A stretch of DNA of 64,000 nt from assembly GCA_942159475.1 (NCBI GenBank), contig OW804097.1:117605034-117669033 (forward strand), read 5' to 3'. The notes under the pieces are model-generated. The model did no database searches and was not told where the DNA came from. It worked only from the letters and a program-made list of their open reading frames with translations. Position numbers and translations under genes: made by a program. Below, piece by piece: positions 46,684-58,335 of this stretch (its first letter is position 1; every line of letters begins with the position of its first letter). This DNA is from Sthenelais limicola (taxonomy: Eukaryota; Annelida; Polychaeta; Phyllodocida; Sigalionidae).

Positions 46684-47092
46684 TGTGATCCGTTTCAGGA
46701 AAATGTGTCATAAGTTGCAAAATATGGATTTCGAGATATCACCATATTTGAAAATAGGAGATCAAGCCGATTCCAATGATAGTAAACACTAGGACACCTT
46801 ATAAGTATTTATATGTTTTAAGTTTGATATTTTTATTTTTGAAAAAAAAAGAGTTTGCAATGTTTCTGGATGGGTAATTACCTGTAAAGTAACTAAATAT
46901 ACTCCATACAAAGGCCTTCAAAACACAAGGATATATTTAATACAATGTCCCGAATTTTTTTACATCGATTCATATGATAAGTGCTAAACCCCCTAATAAT
47001 CAGAGCATTTCAATAAAGAGATCTTATGAAAAAAACACTTTGAAAAATATCAATTTTGCGACTTGTGACTCATTTTCCTGGAACACATCACA
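46684..47092 (+). mobile_element. R2 element
   Basis: Complete copy flanked by TA, TGTGATCCGTTTCAGG to GGAACACATCACA. Confidence 0.88.
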
Positions 47093-47446
47093 TATATGTA
47101 TAGACTTTATACATTGGATGTGATTAAAATATGTTGTCTCTCTCACTTATACATATTTATTCATATTATACCACGAGCATCGGATGCGTTTTTCACGCCG
47201 TTAAAGTTGGAGCCCCACATTTTGACAGGTTTTATGGTACAGTATCTCAGCATCCCATTTCCGAAGACACGCTAGGGGTGTTCTGACTGTTATATGGCCC
47301 GTTAGCATGATATCAGATAGAAAGATCAAACTGCCTAAGGTGTAACAAATTGTAGTCGGCCTGTATGCACCTTCCTAGTCAGTATCAAATAACTCTTGTA
47401 CTCAGTAATTCTCATGCTGCCGTTGATATATTCGACAGCCGGATGT
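47093..47446. other. No feature seen
   Basis: Unique DNA. Confidence 0.3.
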
Positions 47447-47659
47447 GGGTCACATTTTCGGAAAATGTACAATTGGCAGCTGTAAACATGTAGTAAATTC
47501 ACTTAATTAAAGGTAAATTCGAGTATATTCGGCATTGCATTGATTCTAGCAATCTGTTTGGCTAGGTTGAACTGTATTTTGAACTTTATTTTCGTCTGAA
47601 ATTTGGGTTATTTGAGAAGATTGGGGAAGTTGAATTGTACATTTTCTGTAAATTTGACC
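47447..47659 (+). mobile_element. R1a element with a ~25-bp interior deletion
   Basis: Loses the GGCTGCAATTTGGTCAATAC segment; right terminus TTGACC. Confidence 0.85.
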
Positions 47660-48238
47660 ATCTACATATTTTTCTGTTTTTGTATCCCATCCATCTACAT
47701 ATTATTTGCGATTATCACGATTGATGCTCTATCTCAATTAGAATGGTTGTAATGTGCTGAATTAGGGACGCCTTAGAACGAAAGACGACGTTCTACTAGT
47801 CTGGATGTAATTTTACATCATCGAAACACTCTAGGTCCAAACCCTCATATCAGATAAGAATGGTATGTCAGCCTACCTTGCTAATTGGTTTCCTGTCCTA
47901 GAACTTGGCATTTTAATGGGAATATTATGACATTTTGCAGTCTTAATGGAATTATAATGACTCTTTGCGGTTTGAGGTGAGAGGCTTTCCCTTCGTTTGA
48001 AGGGACTCTCTCAAGTTTGGGCCTAGACTGGAAATCACTTAGTTATGAATGGACACAATCCGTCAAAAGTAGCAACGCAAGCATTTGGGAGGGAAGAACT
48101 CTGAGATTTATGTATAGAGTCTTCAGGTAGACTACAATCCATTTACAAGGCAACGGATATATAGTTAACAAGTTCTCAAATAATGGGCGATCTTGGATTA
48201 TTGTTACTTATAAAGACTTAATTCTGACTTAATAAAGA
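47660..48238. other. No feature seen
   Basis: Unique DNA with a TTAATGGGAATATTATGAC-like near-duplicate at 47912-47958. Confidence 0.3.
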
Positions 48239-48269
48239 CTTCTTGCTCATTTTTCTGTAACACATCACA
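48239..48269 (+). mobile_element. R2 right-end fragment
   Basis: GCTCATTTTTCTGTAACACA then TCACA, directly before an R1 copy. Confidence 0.6.
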
Positions 48270-48274
48270 CATAT

Positions 48275-48438
48275 GGGTCAGATTTTCAGAAAATTTACAA
48301 TTCGCCTTCATCAATTTTCTCAAATAACCCAAATTTCAGACGAAAATAAAGTTAAAAATACAGTTCAACCTAACCAAACAGATTGCGAGAATCAATGCAA
48401 TGCCAAATATACTACAATTTACCTAGTATTGACCAAAT
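48275..48438 (-). mobile_element. R1a element, first part of a split copy
   Basis: Reverse copy stopping after ATTGACCAAAT; it resumes at 49837 with TGCAGCCTAA. Together the two parts make one normal R1. Confidence 0.9.
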
Positions 48439-49836
48439 AGGAGTAATCCGAACTGGTGGGGAATGGGGTAGAACAGGTGCTGCCGGTGCTTCTTTTGGAC
48501 CGGCCTGTCATGACGAAAAGTGACCCCCATCGAAAAGTGACCCATGGGTCGATTTTCGGCAATCGAAAAGTGACCCACCCCATCGAAAATCTACCCCCTC
48601 TTCTTTTCTAACTTAATGTTCTGAAATAATATATTACGATGCCTGATATTGTATATTAATTCAGTTGTTTGATAGATAGTTTAACATAAAGTTTCTAGTG
48701 CGTATAATAACTTATAACATAGACATAATAATGTAATGAGAAATAAATATCCGTAATAACTGTAATTTCTACCATAACATCTATAGACGCTTCCTAGTTT
48801 TAAAATCTAATAAAATAATCTGGATACATAATACCTATTAATAATAACAATTATCCTCCCTCAGTTTCTACACGGTGAGGGCATTATTACAATAAGCCAG
48901 CCTATTATAACACCTAGGGTGATTGAATAGGTGTAACATTTAGCGCGACAATATTCGGGAGCTAAAACACATTCCATGTTGTTACATTAGCTCCATGTAG
49001 CTTCATGATTGCTGACAAATGAACGCTCAATATGGTATAAAAGTTATGTCTATATATCTCTGCATAAATAGGTGGGTCATTTTTCGATGGGGTGGGTCAC
49101 TTTTCGATTGCCGAAAAGTGACCCATGGGTCGATTTTCGACGTCCAAAATCGACCCACGGGTCACTTTTCGACGGGGTCACTTTTCGATATCACACCGGA
49201 CCTGGGGTCAGGTCTGAGTTCAGAGAACCACAGCTGTAGGCCCAAACATCGGCACCCGCTCACAGGGGTTGAGTGGACGGGAGTCCCGGTAGTGTATGCA
49301 TGCATTCACGGGAGTATGTCACTCACCAATGGACGCAAATCAAAGAGACAAGTTCCATGATCCATCTGAAATTTTGTTCAGATTAAGATTGAGAATATGA
49401 TAAAAGAGTAGATCTTAATGGGCTATTAAAATTCAATATCTCTATTAATGTAAAATATGACGTAAATGACTGGCTGAACAATATGTTAGAGTGATACTTG
49501 AGGGGGTCTAAGGAGCGAAACAGCTGTCATTCTTTCCCTGGTGACCATTGGGTGCTTGTCTGATTTCTTTAATTTCCTGGAGCAGGCATTACATCCTGTA
49601 ACAGCACAATTAAAATGCATGGTCTTCTCTAATATGTCCTACAATCTGGTGGTGATACAATGTTTCTTCTGTCACTAAAATGACTTTTAAAAGAGGCCCC
49701 GTCCTGCGTCCATTGAATGTTGCTTCACCTAGAGTAAACAAAACTGACCTGACCCCTGTTCCGGTGCATTTCTCCCAAGAGCCTCTGCGCTGCCCTACAC
49801 TCCCAGTCACGATTCTGGGGGTCGGACCACTTCTAT
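48439..49836. mobile_element. 1.4-kb insertion inside an R1 element
   Basis: Begins AGGAGTAATCCGAAC; the complement of its right end is AGAAGTGGTCCGACC, an imperfect terminal repeat. AT is duplicated around it, and removing it with one AT restores the R1 consensus. It contains the foldback 48512-49188. No transposase seen. Confidence 0.65.
48512..49188. mobile_element. Foldback element with GTGACCC/CGAAAA arms
   Basis: Left arm 48512-48597 and right arm about 49071-49188 are built from repeated CGAAAAGTGACCC words in opposite sense. The AT-rich centre of about 470 bp has no gene. Confidence 0.75.
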
Positions 49837-49907
49837 TGCAGCCTAATTTAGCAGAATTTACTAAATGTATACAGCTGCGAATTGTACATTTTCTGAAAAT
49901 CTGGCCC
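49837..49907 (-). mobile_element. R1a element, second part of the split copy
   Basis: TGCAGCCTAATTTAGCAG to CTGGCCC; flanks of the whole copy are ATAT/ACAT. Confidence 0.9.
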
Positions 49908-50144
49908 ACATATGTGTATGATTTTGCGACAGGTAAGATAGTGAACTATTACACTAAAAGCCCACCTGGCAATGTCAGGTAATGGTATTCTTCCAATATT
50001 GAATAGACATTTCTCTTTTTTATTTCATATCTAAGAAAACCCTTAAAATTGAACACAGGAATTCACAGACACCCTCTGTGCCTCTAATATCTAAAGAAGG
50101 GTGCACTCACTCCGCAACTTGGGGGCGAGGCTAGATCAACATTT

Positions 50145-50369
50145 GGGTAAGATTTTCAGAAACTGTACAATTGGCAGCTGTACACATTTAGTAAAATCTG
50201 CTAAGTTAGGCTGCAATTTGGTCAATACTTGGTAAATTCGGCATTACATTGATTCTAGCAATCAGTTTGGTTAGGTTGAACTGTATTTTGAACTTTATTT
50301 TCTTCTGATATTTGGGTCATTTGAGGAGATTGGCGAAGTTAAATTGTACATTTTCTGAAAATCTGACCC
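50145..50369 (+). mobile_element. R1a element, TSD ATTT
   Basis: Copy with ~10-bp interior loss and perfect ATTT duplications. Confidence 0.9.
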
Positions 50370-50626
50370 ATTTCTTTATAATGCTCTTCAACTCTATTGA
50401 TCATCTATTAGAGCAGTGTATGTGTACGCCTCACCTGTGGAGGTGCATGAGGAGTGGGAGTTGGGAGGAGTGGGAGTTGGGTGGCTGTCTAGACTCTGTA
50501 TAGACGCTTTATATTATGATAGTTACAGAGGTGCACCGGTGTACCCAGACACACCTTGTGCCAACTTCCCATGTTGGACTTTGATGTGTGAGCCCATCTA
50601 GCACGTGATTGATGTAGGGCAGAGAC

Positions 50627-50955
50627 TTAAACCCTGCACACACACAGCCGATTTGCCTCCCGATTGCCCCCCGATTTAGGTCTCCTGATGAATCCTAGGA
50701 TATCATTTCAAATCCTGGTTTATGTTTTTGAAATAACATAAAACCCTGCCCACACACAGCCGATTTGCTTCCCGATTTGCCTCCCGATTGTCCCCCGATT
50801 TAGGATTCCTGATGAATACTAGGATATCATTTCAAATGCTGGTTTATATTTTTGAAATAACATAAACCAGGATTGGAAATGAAATGCTAGGATTCGTCGG
50901 ACCCGAATCGGGGGGCAATCGGGAGGCAAATCGGCTGTGTGTGGGCAGGGTCTTA
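50627..50955. mobile_element. F1 foldback element with duplicated left arm
   Basis: TTAA at 50627, right border TTAC. The left arm occurs twice (50631-50741 and 50742-50870) before a single right arm, so the structure is arm-arm-complement. Confidence 0.85.
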
Positions 50956-52142
50956 CCTGAGTGCAATGAATGCATTTGGTCAATTCCACCGTTGGGGAGA
51001 ATCAGATTTTGCCGGAAATTCATCTTCTTGAAATACAATTTAATTCGTATGATACATAGGTAGGGTATAGTCCTGTGTACATCCTGAAATTTGGGAAGGC
51101 TACTCCCATTTTAAAGAAAATAATCGACCCCTAAACTAGATCAACACTGGAATCCCTATAGGGGCAAATTATTAATATTGAAATATTAATTATTAAGATT
51201 TACGATTATTTCAAAATATATCATGTATTTAGGAAGAATAGGTTTATCAGAATACATTTTCATTGTTGTTAAAATTTGGATGTTCAATTCATATAACGTT
51301 TTTAAGAAATTTAATTTCTTCATTTTTTTTTGTTTATTTAATTTCTGAGCCTCAGTCACAGTAAAGAGATGTCGAACTGCAATATTTACCTACACCAACA
51401 TATTTGGCCATATAATCTGACTAAATGTATAAATAAATTAATTCTCTTTGCCATTGGTTTGACTTTTATCTCTTCAGACTTGTATTTTCTGACTATACTT
51501 GCATATAGATAGGCTTTATTTGTCTGTATATTCTTTTATTGAAGTATTGATTAACTTGTATCATCCGTGATTGTACCGAATGAAGTATATGCATTTAAAG
51601 TTCTGTTAAAATAATGATACATTTGTAAACCATAATATCAGGCTACTCTGAGAATATTTATGCTAGATGTATAACAATGTTTAAATAGTCCTGAATAAAA
51701 TATTTACAAAATCAAAATCATGATTTGACACCTAAAGACTTGAGTAATACAATACCAAAGGAGAAATAGCATGAAATTAGAGCAGGCTAAATATATGGAC
51801 GTTCGAATTATACATACTCAACTTTTAAAGAGAAAAATGGTGTTTTGGAACCATAATTTTCTAAATATTCATCGCAGATGCATAGGGGTGCCCATTGCTT
51901 CATTTTTACGACAGAAGCCATTCGTTATGGTTACACTATTGTGAAAGTATCAAAAGATATTGCTCATTATGTAAAATTCTCCCCAACGGTGGAATTGACC
52001 ATGAATGTGTTCCTAGTAAGGTGATTAGATCTGTATTCCCTGCTATTAGGACTAAAGAATCTTAACTAAATTTACCCGTTGTATGACCTAGAGGACTGAA
52101 GTAATCAGTATTGTATTCTATTTCAAATACTTTTATTCAGCT
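50956..52142. other. No gene seen
   Basis: About 1.2 kb of AT-rich unique DNA. CCCCAACGGTGGAATTGACC at 51981-52000 is the reverse complement of 50978-50997, a spaced inverted repeat about 1 kb apart. Confidence 0.35.
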
Positions 52143-52256
52143 TTAAGGCCCTTTACCACTAAGCCGATTCTCATGCGATTCTCCCAGGATTTAGTGCAAA
52201 AGGTTCCTCTGCGGCGCAAAATCGCATGAGAATCGGCTTAGTGGATTGGCCCTTAA
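52143..52256. mobile_element. F3 foldback element, TTAA-bordered
   Basis: TTAA|GGCCCTTTACCACTAAGC and the complement GGCTTAGTGGATTGGCCC|TTAA, with arms of about 35 bp. Confidence 0.8.
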
Positions 52257-52479
52257 CAGTATGTGATACACATTATTCTCATTTGTACATCGAAATATTA
52301 GGAAAAGAATCATAGGCCATATTGGTATTTCCGACAGTGGTACTGGCATTCCTGCTTTCCTGTTAAATATTATTTTACGAATGTATCTGTAGTTCTACAT
52401 ATAATAGTTATAGAATGAAGAGAATACAAATACATGAAAGTACAAAAAAAAACCATCACCCAGCGTTGTGCTCATTGAT

Positions 52480-52745
52480 CATGACATACATAAATAGGCG
52501 GATACTTCGATTATCATCTATACAAGTATACAGTCATAAGCAAAATGTTGCCCCTGTTATATATCTATACAAGAATTTGAAGTCAAATTGGCCGAACGAA
52601 AGCGAGTGCCATGCAGTGGGGTATTGTAAAGAGAAACCACCGCAGCAAAGAATTTCGGCGGCCCCCCGAAATATGCACATGTGGACGTAGCACTGCATCA
52701 AAAACAACTGGATGAAATCATCCAACATTTTGGTCATATAACTTT
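52480..52745 (+). repeat. H2 dispersed repeat fragment
   Basis: ATACAAGAATTTGAAGT, AGAAACCACC, CATCAAAAACAACTGGATGA in the H2 order. Confidence 0.5.
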
Positions 52746-52924
52746 CAAACTATGATATGAAGATGTCTTTGTAGATACACTCATACATATGTACATGCCA
52801 GCCGGCATTTAACAAAGTTTGGCAGAAAAGGCTCATTATTGCTCCGCCCTTATCTCTCCCAGAGAGAAATCAGATCACCAACATTGAATGTAAGTCCGGC
52901 CTTGCAGCCCCGACCCTTTAATAT

Positions 52925-53159
52925 GGGTCAGATTTTCAGAAAATGTACAATTGGCAGCTGTACATATTTAGTAAATTCTGTCAAATTCGACTGAAATTTG
53001 GTCCACACTAGGTAAATTTGAGTATATTCGCCATTGCATTGATTGTAGCAATCTGTTTGGTTAGGTTGAATTGTATTTTGAGAGTTATTTTCGTCTTAAA
53101 TTTGCGTTATTTGATAGGATTGGTGAAGACGAATTGTACATTTTCTGAAAATCTGACCC
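52925..53159 (+). mobile_element. R1a element
   Basis: Full copy; flanks ATAT/TTTA. Confidence 0.9.
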
Positions 53160-53187
53160 ATTTAATGCACAAACCTTCGTCCAACCC

Positions 53188-53390
53188 GGACTAGAGGGAT
53201 CCCGGATCATGTCTCAGGACTAGAGGGATACTGGATCATGTCTCAGGACTAGAGGGATACTGGATCATGTCTCAGGACTAGAGGGATCCTGGATCATGTC
53301 TCAGGACTAGAGGGATACTGGATCATGTCTCAGGACTAGAGGGATCCTGGATCATGTCTCAGGACTAGAGGGATCCTGGATCATGTCTCA
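53188..53390. repeat. 29-bp minisatellite, seven units
   Basis: Exactly 203 bp. Each unit contains GGACTAGAGGGATMCTGG and ATCATGTCTCA; units differ mainly by GGATCC versus GGATAC. Confidence 0.95.
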
Positions 53391-53735
53391 CGGCGGATCA
53401 GGCAAAGTGAAGGTAATTGGACGCAAGGAGGAGATAAAGTCTACCTGTCGCTGTCTGTGGCAACATGTGTCTGGCAAAATGCATCTGCCTTTACTGGTCA
53501 ATCATGGTGTCAATCACAATCAATACACGCCCCCACAGCTGGCATGCTGCTATATGTAATTTAACATGCCTAAAATACTCTTTTCTCTCTTGGCCAGATA
53601 AGGTAGGTGGTTCTCCCCCCCCCCTCCCGCCAGAACACAGCGAGGGTAAACATTCAAAATTAGCGGGGTTTTCCCGGACACCAAAGTAGATTAGGTTTGG
53701 AGTAGATTGGAACAATAGATATGCCCAACGAGCTA

Positions 53736-54180
53736 TAGAGTGAGTGAGATTGGTTGCTTTACGCCCTTATCAACACATTTAATATGGTTATATCAAGGGC
53801 GGGAGAGCTGAGAGGGAGTGAGTGAGTGAGTGAGATTGGTTGCTTTACGCCCTTATCAACACATTTAATATGGTTATATCAAGGGCGGGAGAGCTGAGAG
53901 GGAGTGAGTGAGTGAGTGAGATTGGTTGCTTTACGCCCTTATCAACACATTTAATATGGTTATATCAAGGGCGGGAGAGCTGAGAGTGAGTGAGTGAGTG
54001 AGATTGGTTGCTTTACGCCCTTATCAGCACATTTAATATGGTTATATCAAGGGCGGGAGAGCTGAGAGGGAGGCAGTTTATGTTCATATCCAGGAAATAG
54101 AGACAGAGAAGAAGGGAGAGAGAGAGAGTGAGATTGGTTGCTTTACGCCCTTATCAACACATTTAATAAGGTTATATCAA
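53736..54180. repeat. ~86-bp tandem repeat, five units, later ones altered
   Basis: Units begin GAGATTGGTTGCTTTACGCC at about 53746, 53832, 53918, 53999 and 54128 and include (GAGT)n spacers. Each has CGCCCTT/AAGGGCG ends that can pair. The last interval contains a unit of the next array. Confidence 0.92.
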
Positions 54181-54645
54181 CGGCAGGAGAGCTGAGAGGG
54201 AGGCAGTTTATGTTCATACCCAGGAAATAGAGATAGAGAAGAAGGGAGAGAGAGAGACAGAGAAAAGAGACAGAAAGGCACTTTATGATCATACCCAGGA
54301 AATAGAGATAGAGAAGAAGGGAGAGAGAGACAGGGAAAAGAGACAGAAAGGCACTTTATGATCATACCCAGGAAATAGAGATAGAGAAGTAGGGAGAGAG
54401 AGACAGACAAAAGAGACAGAAAGGCACTTTATGGTCATACCCAGGAAATAGAGATAGAGAAGAAGGGAGAGAGAGACAGGGAAAAGAGACAGAAAGGCAT
54501 TTTATGATCATACCCAGGAAATAGAGATAGAGAAGTAGGGAGAGAGAGACAGGGAAAAAGAGACAGAAAGGCATTTTATGATCATACCCAGGAAATAGAG
54601 ATAGAGAAGTAGGGAGAGAGAGACAGGGAAAAAGAGACAGAAAGG
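54080..54645. repeat. ~77-bp tandem repeat, seven or eight units
   Basis: Units contain CATACCCAGGAAATAGAGAT, GGGAGAGAGAGACAG and AAAGGCACTTTATGATC. Purine-rich; the minus strand reads as repetitive Ser/Leu frames that are not genes. Confidence 0.92.
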
Positions 54646-54734
54646 CATATGTGATGACTCATGGTAGTCTTTGTATTGCGCCCATTAATGCTGCATTCTC
54701 AGCTAATACGACAATAATATATTACCTAATGTAC

Positions 54735-55075
54735 TCCTGTTTGACCTATATCACTGACTCTATCAATATCCTGCTCCTGTTTTATGTTTATACAAGAATT
54801 TGAAGTTGAATCAGCCGAGAGAAAACGAGCGTTGGTGAGCGATAATAAGTGAAACCACCATAGGAAATGATTTAGGCGGGTGTCCGAAAAAGAAATGTGG
54901 GTAATTAGGGTTAATGATCAATTTAGAATATTAATAATAAGTTAATCGTTGTTACGTAATGATTGCGTAATATGATATAACACAAGCAGACAAAATAGTT
55001 GGGTTGGAAAGAAACGTTACAAAAAGTAGAACATTAGTTTTTGATCGATTTTAACAGAAAAGGTCGCTTTAAGCA
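54735..55075 (+). repeat. H2 dispersed repeat, longest body
   Basis: Half of a 69-bp satellite monomer (TATCAATATCCTGCTCCTGT), then TTGAAGTTGAATCAGCCGAG, GAGCGATAATAAGTGAAACC, ending near AACAGAAAAGGTCGCTTTAA. Confidence 0.6.
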
Positions 55076-55963
55076 AGGAGTAATGAATCAGGTTTTAATT
55101 AGCCTGCCGAGAAGCTAATCTAGCTATCTCCCTAAATATGGGTTTCTGGGGAACGATTAGGAAATGAATCACTGTTTATATGTAACCAACTTTATATGTA
55201 TATTATCGCACCCCATCTCCTTTTATCCCGACTCAATCGAAATGCCTCGCGGAGACCATGATTCTCGCGAGAACGCGACGAGAATAGAAGGAGCTGTTGG
55301 TAAATGAGGAGACGGAAGGAATATCTCTTTTTACAGCTAGCCTCCAGCTGTTACGGGGAGTATCTCCCCCCTTTTCTAGAACATCCTCTTAGTTCCCTTT
55401 CATTAACGTGAGCTATTAAACCACCCCTATTTATCGCCACGGAGAACAGTGGGTGAAAAACGATTAAGTCTGAGCGACGAAAAGCAAAAGTACTTTCATC
55501 CGACACCCCCGCTACAACGTACTGCGTCGGGGTGGTAGTATAGACAAAGTAGCACTTTGCTCGGGCTATATATAGCGGTAGTATATGAAAAAGGGATTTT
55601 GAATCAGGCAACGAAATGGTGTAAGTAGTAGGTAGAGTGTGGACCTGGTATCAGGCATTTCATCCCTCGTTTCTCTAAAATCCTTAAAATAGTCAACAGG
55701 GAAGAAGTAGTGCCTTGAAATGGTCTTAACAAGGACTTTCATCAAGTCCAAACTCTTTCTTCTGAGGAGACGCTGAAGATAGAGCGAGCTCCTTAGCAAT
55801 TGGCAAAGGATCCGAACCAATTGCACGTCTTGTAAGTAGTGTGGGAGGATTGGACTAGTATTCGCAGCTATTTTAGAGTCCTCACTATATATATACTTGG
55901 TCGGATCGAGTTAATAATCTATATTGATGCACTGTACTTTCCCGTTACGCCAAATCTACTTAT
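55076..55963. other. No gene recognised
   Basis: Two overlapping 86-codon minus-strand frames (55351-55611, 55566-55826) without recognisable domains. The patch TCTCGCGAGAACGCGACGAG at 55262 holds a TCTCGCGAGA palindrome, a known vertebrate promoter motif; significance here is unclear. Confidence 0.25.
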
Positions 55964-56198
55964 GGGTCAAATTTTCAGAAAATGTACAATTCAACTTCGC
56001 CAATCTTCTCAAATAACCCAAATTTCAGACGAAAATAAAGTTAAAAATACAGTTCAACCTAACCAAACAGATTGCTAGAATCAATGCAATGCTAAATATA
56101 CTCGAATTTACCTAGTATTGACCAAATTGCAGCCTAATTTAGCAGAATCTACTAAATGTGTACAGCTGCCAATTGTACATTTTCTGAAAATGTGACCC
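55964..56198 (-). mobile_element. R1a element, TSD TTAT
   Basis: Full reverse copy with perfect TTAT duplications. Confidence 0.92.
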
Positions 56199-56668
56199 TT
56201 ATATCGATGTTTCATAAAGCCTTGCTCGGGGAAAACATATATATATATAGCTATATCTAGATTTTAAACTGCATAAATTATGGATACATCGAATGCTTGG
56301 ATAATCACAGGTCCCTCACAGCTAGCATTTTCTGTTTTATTATCCCATCACTCACAAAATTGTATTAGGTTATGCCATCAATATTTCGATTGGAACATGA
56401 TTTAGGAACATGACTTGTGATATGAACTATAACTATGGTTGCAGCAGTGTACGGTCGTACCGTACGTAGTGTATTCATAGGCAATTGACCCAGGACCACT
56501 TTTTCACGGACGACAATATTCCGACGGATGGTATACATCACTGTGTGAGTCTGTTTGCATTAATTGCTTTACAAAAACATGTAATAACGTTTCGTGGATG
56601 GAGAGTCGGACAAAACGTGGATTATCGGAACATTGGCGAGGGAACATTATTATGGCTCGGTGGTACAT
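56199..56668. other. No feature seen
   Basis: Unique DNA. Confidence 0.3.
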
Positions 56669-56903
56669 GGGTCAGATTTTCAGAAAATATACAATTCACC
56701 TTCACCAAGTTTCTCAAATAACCCAAAATTCAGACGAAAATAAAGTTAAAAATACAGTTCAACCTAACCTAACAGATTGCTAGAATCAATGCAATGCCAA
56801 ATATACTCGAATTTACCTGGTATTGACCAAATTGCAGGCTTATTTAGCAGAATTAACTAAATGTATACAGCTGCCAATTGTGCATTTTCTGAAAATCTGA
56901 CCC
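56669..56903 (-). mobile_element. R1a element, TSD ACAT
   Basis: Full reverse copy with perfect ACAT duplications. Private variants (CCAAGTTTCTC, CTGGTATTG, GCAGGCTTATTT, TTGTGCATT) are shared with 58185-58335. Confidence 0.93.
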
Positions 56904-57873
56904 ACATGCTAGCTACCACCACTGTAAAAAGGGCATGCGTGCAAGAAATATTCTCTGAATGTAATCATGATTGTGAGAGTTCTGGGAACGCTATGACATA
57001 CATGCTACATTTTATCATCAATGTTATCAAACCTTGAATGACAATAGGCCAAGCAATAAACTACCCTTTTCTTAGTTTCTATACTGTATAAGACTCCCTA
57101 TAATCTTTTGCATCGGATTCTCATTACTACTAAATGTCGTAGCTTTAGCTAGAATCGTATAGCATACATAGCATATTACTCAAAATATACACTTTCGTTA
57201 ACACTGATCAAAACCAAAAGATTTTCTACTTTTGTACCGATCTTTTCCCGTAAGAATGGGGGAGTCTATTACTGATTTTTTTTCCCTCGTTGCCTGGCCT
57301 GTTGCTTCTTCTATGCTGTCAATCGATCTGCCGAAGCTTTGTTTCAAATGTCCCGCGGTAACCCTTGATTACCTCGAAGCTTCCGGTTGGTCAGTCATGA
57401 TCTGGGCACCGTTCACCAATTGTACTACACATATGATGTAAAATGTTGAGATGGACGTTGTAAGACGTTGAGATGGACAATATATAAAATCTTCTAAAAA
57501 AAGAAAAGAAAAAAAGGCGCATTTTCTGAGACAGGAGACTCAATCATATCAATCTTTATATGACTACTTAACTCCTACACCACTAGCAAATGATAGATAT
57601 TGATTATCCTGAAGATTATCCTTACATGCTGGTCATGTGTTTCAGCAGAATGTCTGTCTTTTAATGCACTTGCAAAACTGACAGGCCCAGCACCCCAAGT
57701 GTACAAGAAAAATGTGCCGCAAATTAAGGTGGGGATTTCCCATATAGATTGTCTAGGTTTATGACTCAAGTACCATCCCAACCAAACTGTGTGTGTGTGG
57801 GTGGGGGCGGTATATGTACTTAGTCATGCGATGTTAGTATTATAGTCTATACAATTATTCACGAAGAGAATAT
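56904..57873. other. No gene recognised
   Basis: An H2 tail word (AAAGATTTTCTACTTTTGTA) lies near 57212. The 69-codon frame at 57232-57441 is not recognised. TG/GGGTG patch at 57789. Confidence 0.3.
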
Positions 57874-58004
57874 GGGTCAGATTTTCAGAAAATATACAAT
57901 CAGCAGCTCTACACATTTGGTAACTTCTGTTCAATTAGACAGAAAAATGATAAATAATGGGCATATCAGAGTATCTTTGGCATTGTATTGATTACAAATA
58001 TCAG
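57874..58004 (+). mobile_element. R1c element, truncated
   Basis: Left half only, ending near ATTACAAATATCAG. Confidence 0.8.
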
Positions 58005-58184
58005 AGAGTGGGTGGAGTGGTTTGTCTGTGTGGTCAGAGGAAGCCCTATCGAAGATTGGCAGTCGCGGAGTGGGGCTGTACTTTCACCAAGTCTTTGAGC
58101 TAGCCATGTAAATGACTATATTTTCCTCTGAAGTGTCTTCTTGAACTACCCATTTATAAATGACAGTTTATGATTATATATTAT

Positions 58185-58335
58185 GGGTCAGATTTTCAGA
58201 AAATATACAATTCACCTTCACCAAGTTTCTCAAATAACCCAAAATTACCTGGTATTGACCAAATTGCAGGCTTATTTAGCAGAATTTACTAAATGTATAC
58301 AGCTGCCAATTGTGCATTTTCTGAAAATCTGACCC
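58185..58335 (-). mobile_element. Internally deleted R1a element, TSD TTAT
   Basis: 151 bp: both termini intact, perfect TTAT duplications, about 84 bp of centre missing between CCCAAAATT and ACCTGG. Confidence 0.92.

Noticed and set aside
53188..53390. CRISPR-like 29-bp repeats
   Set aside because: 29-bp units are contiguous without spacers; a minisatellite.
54177..54574. Repetitive Ser/Leu frames on the minus strand
   Set aside because: Translation of the purine-rich 77-bp tandem repeat.
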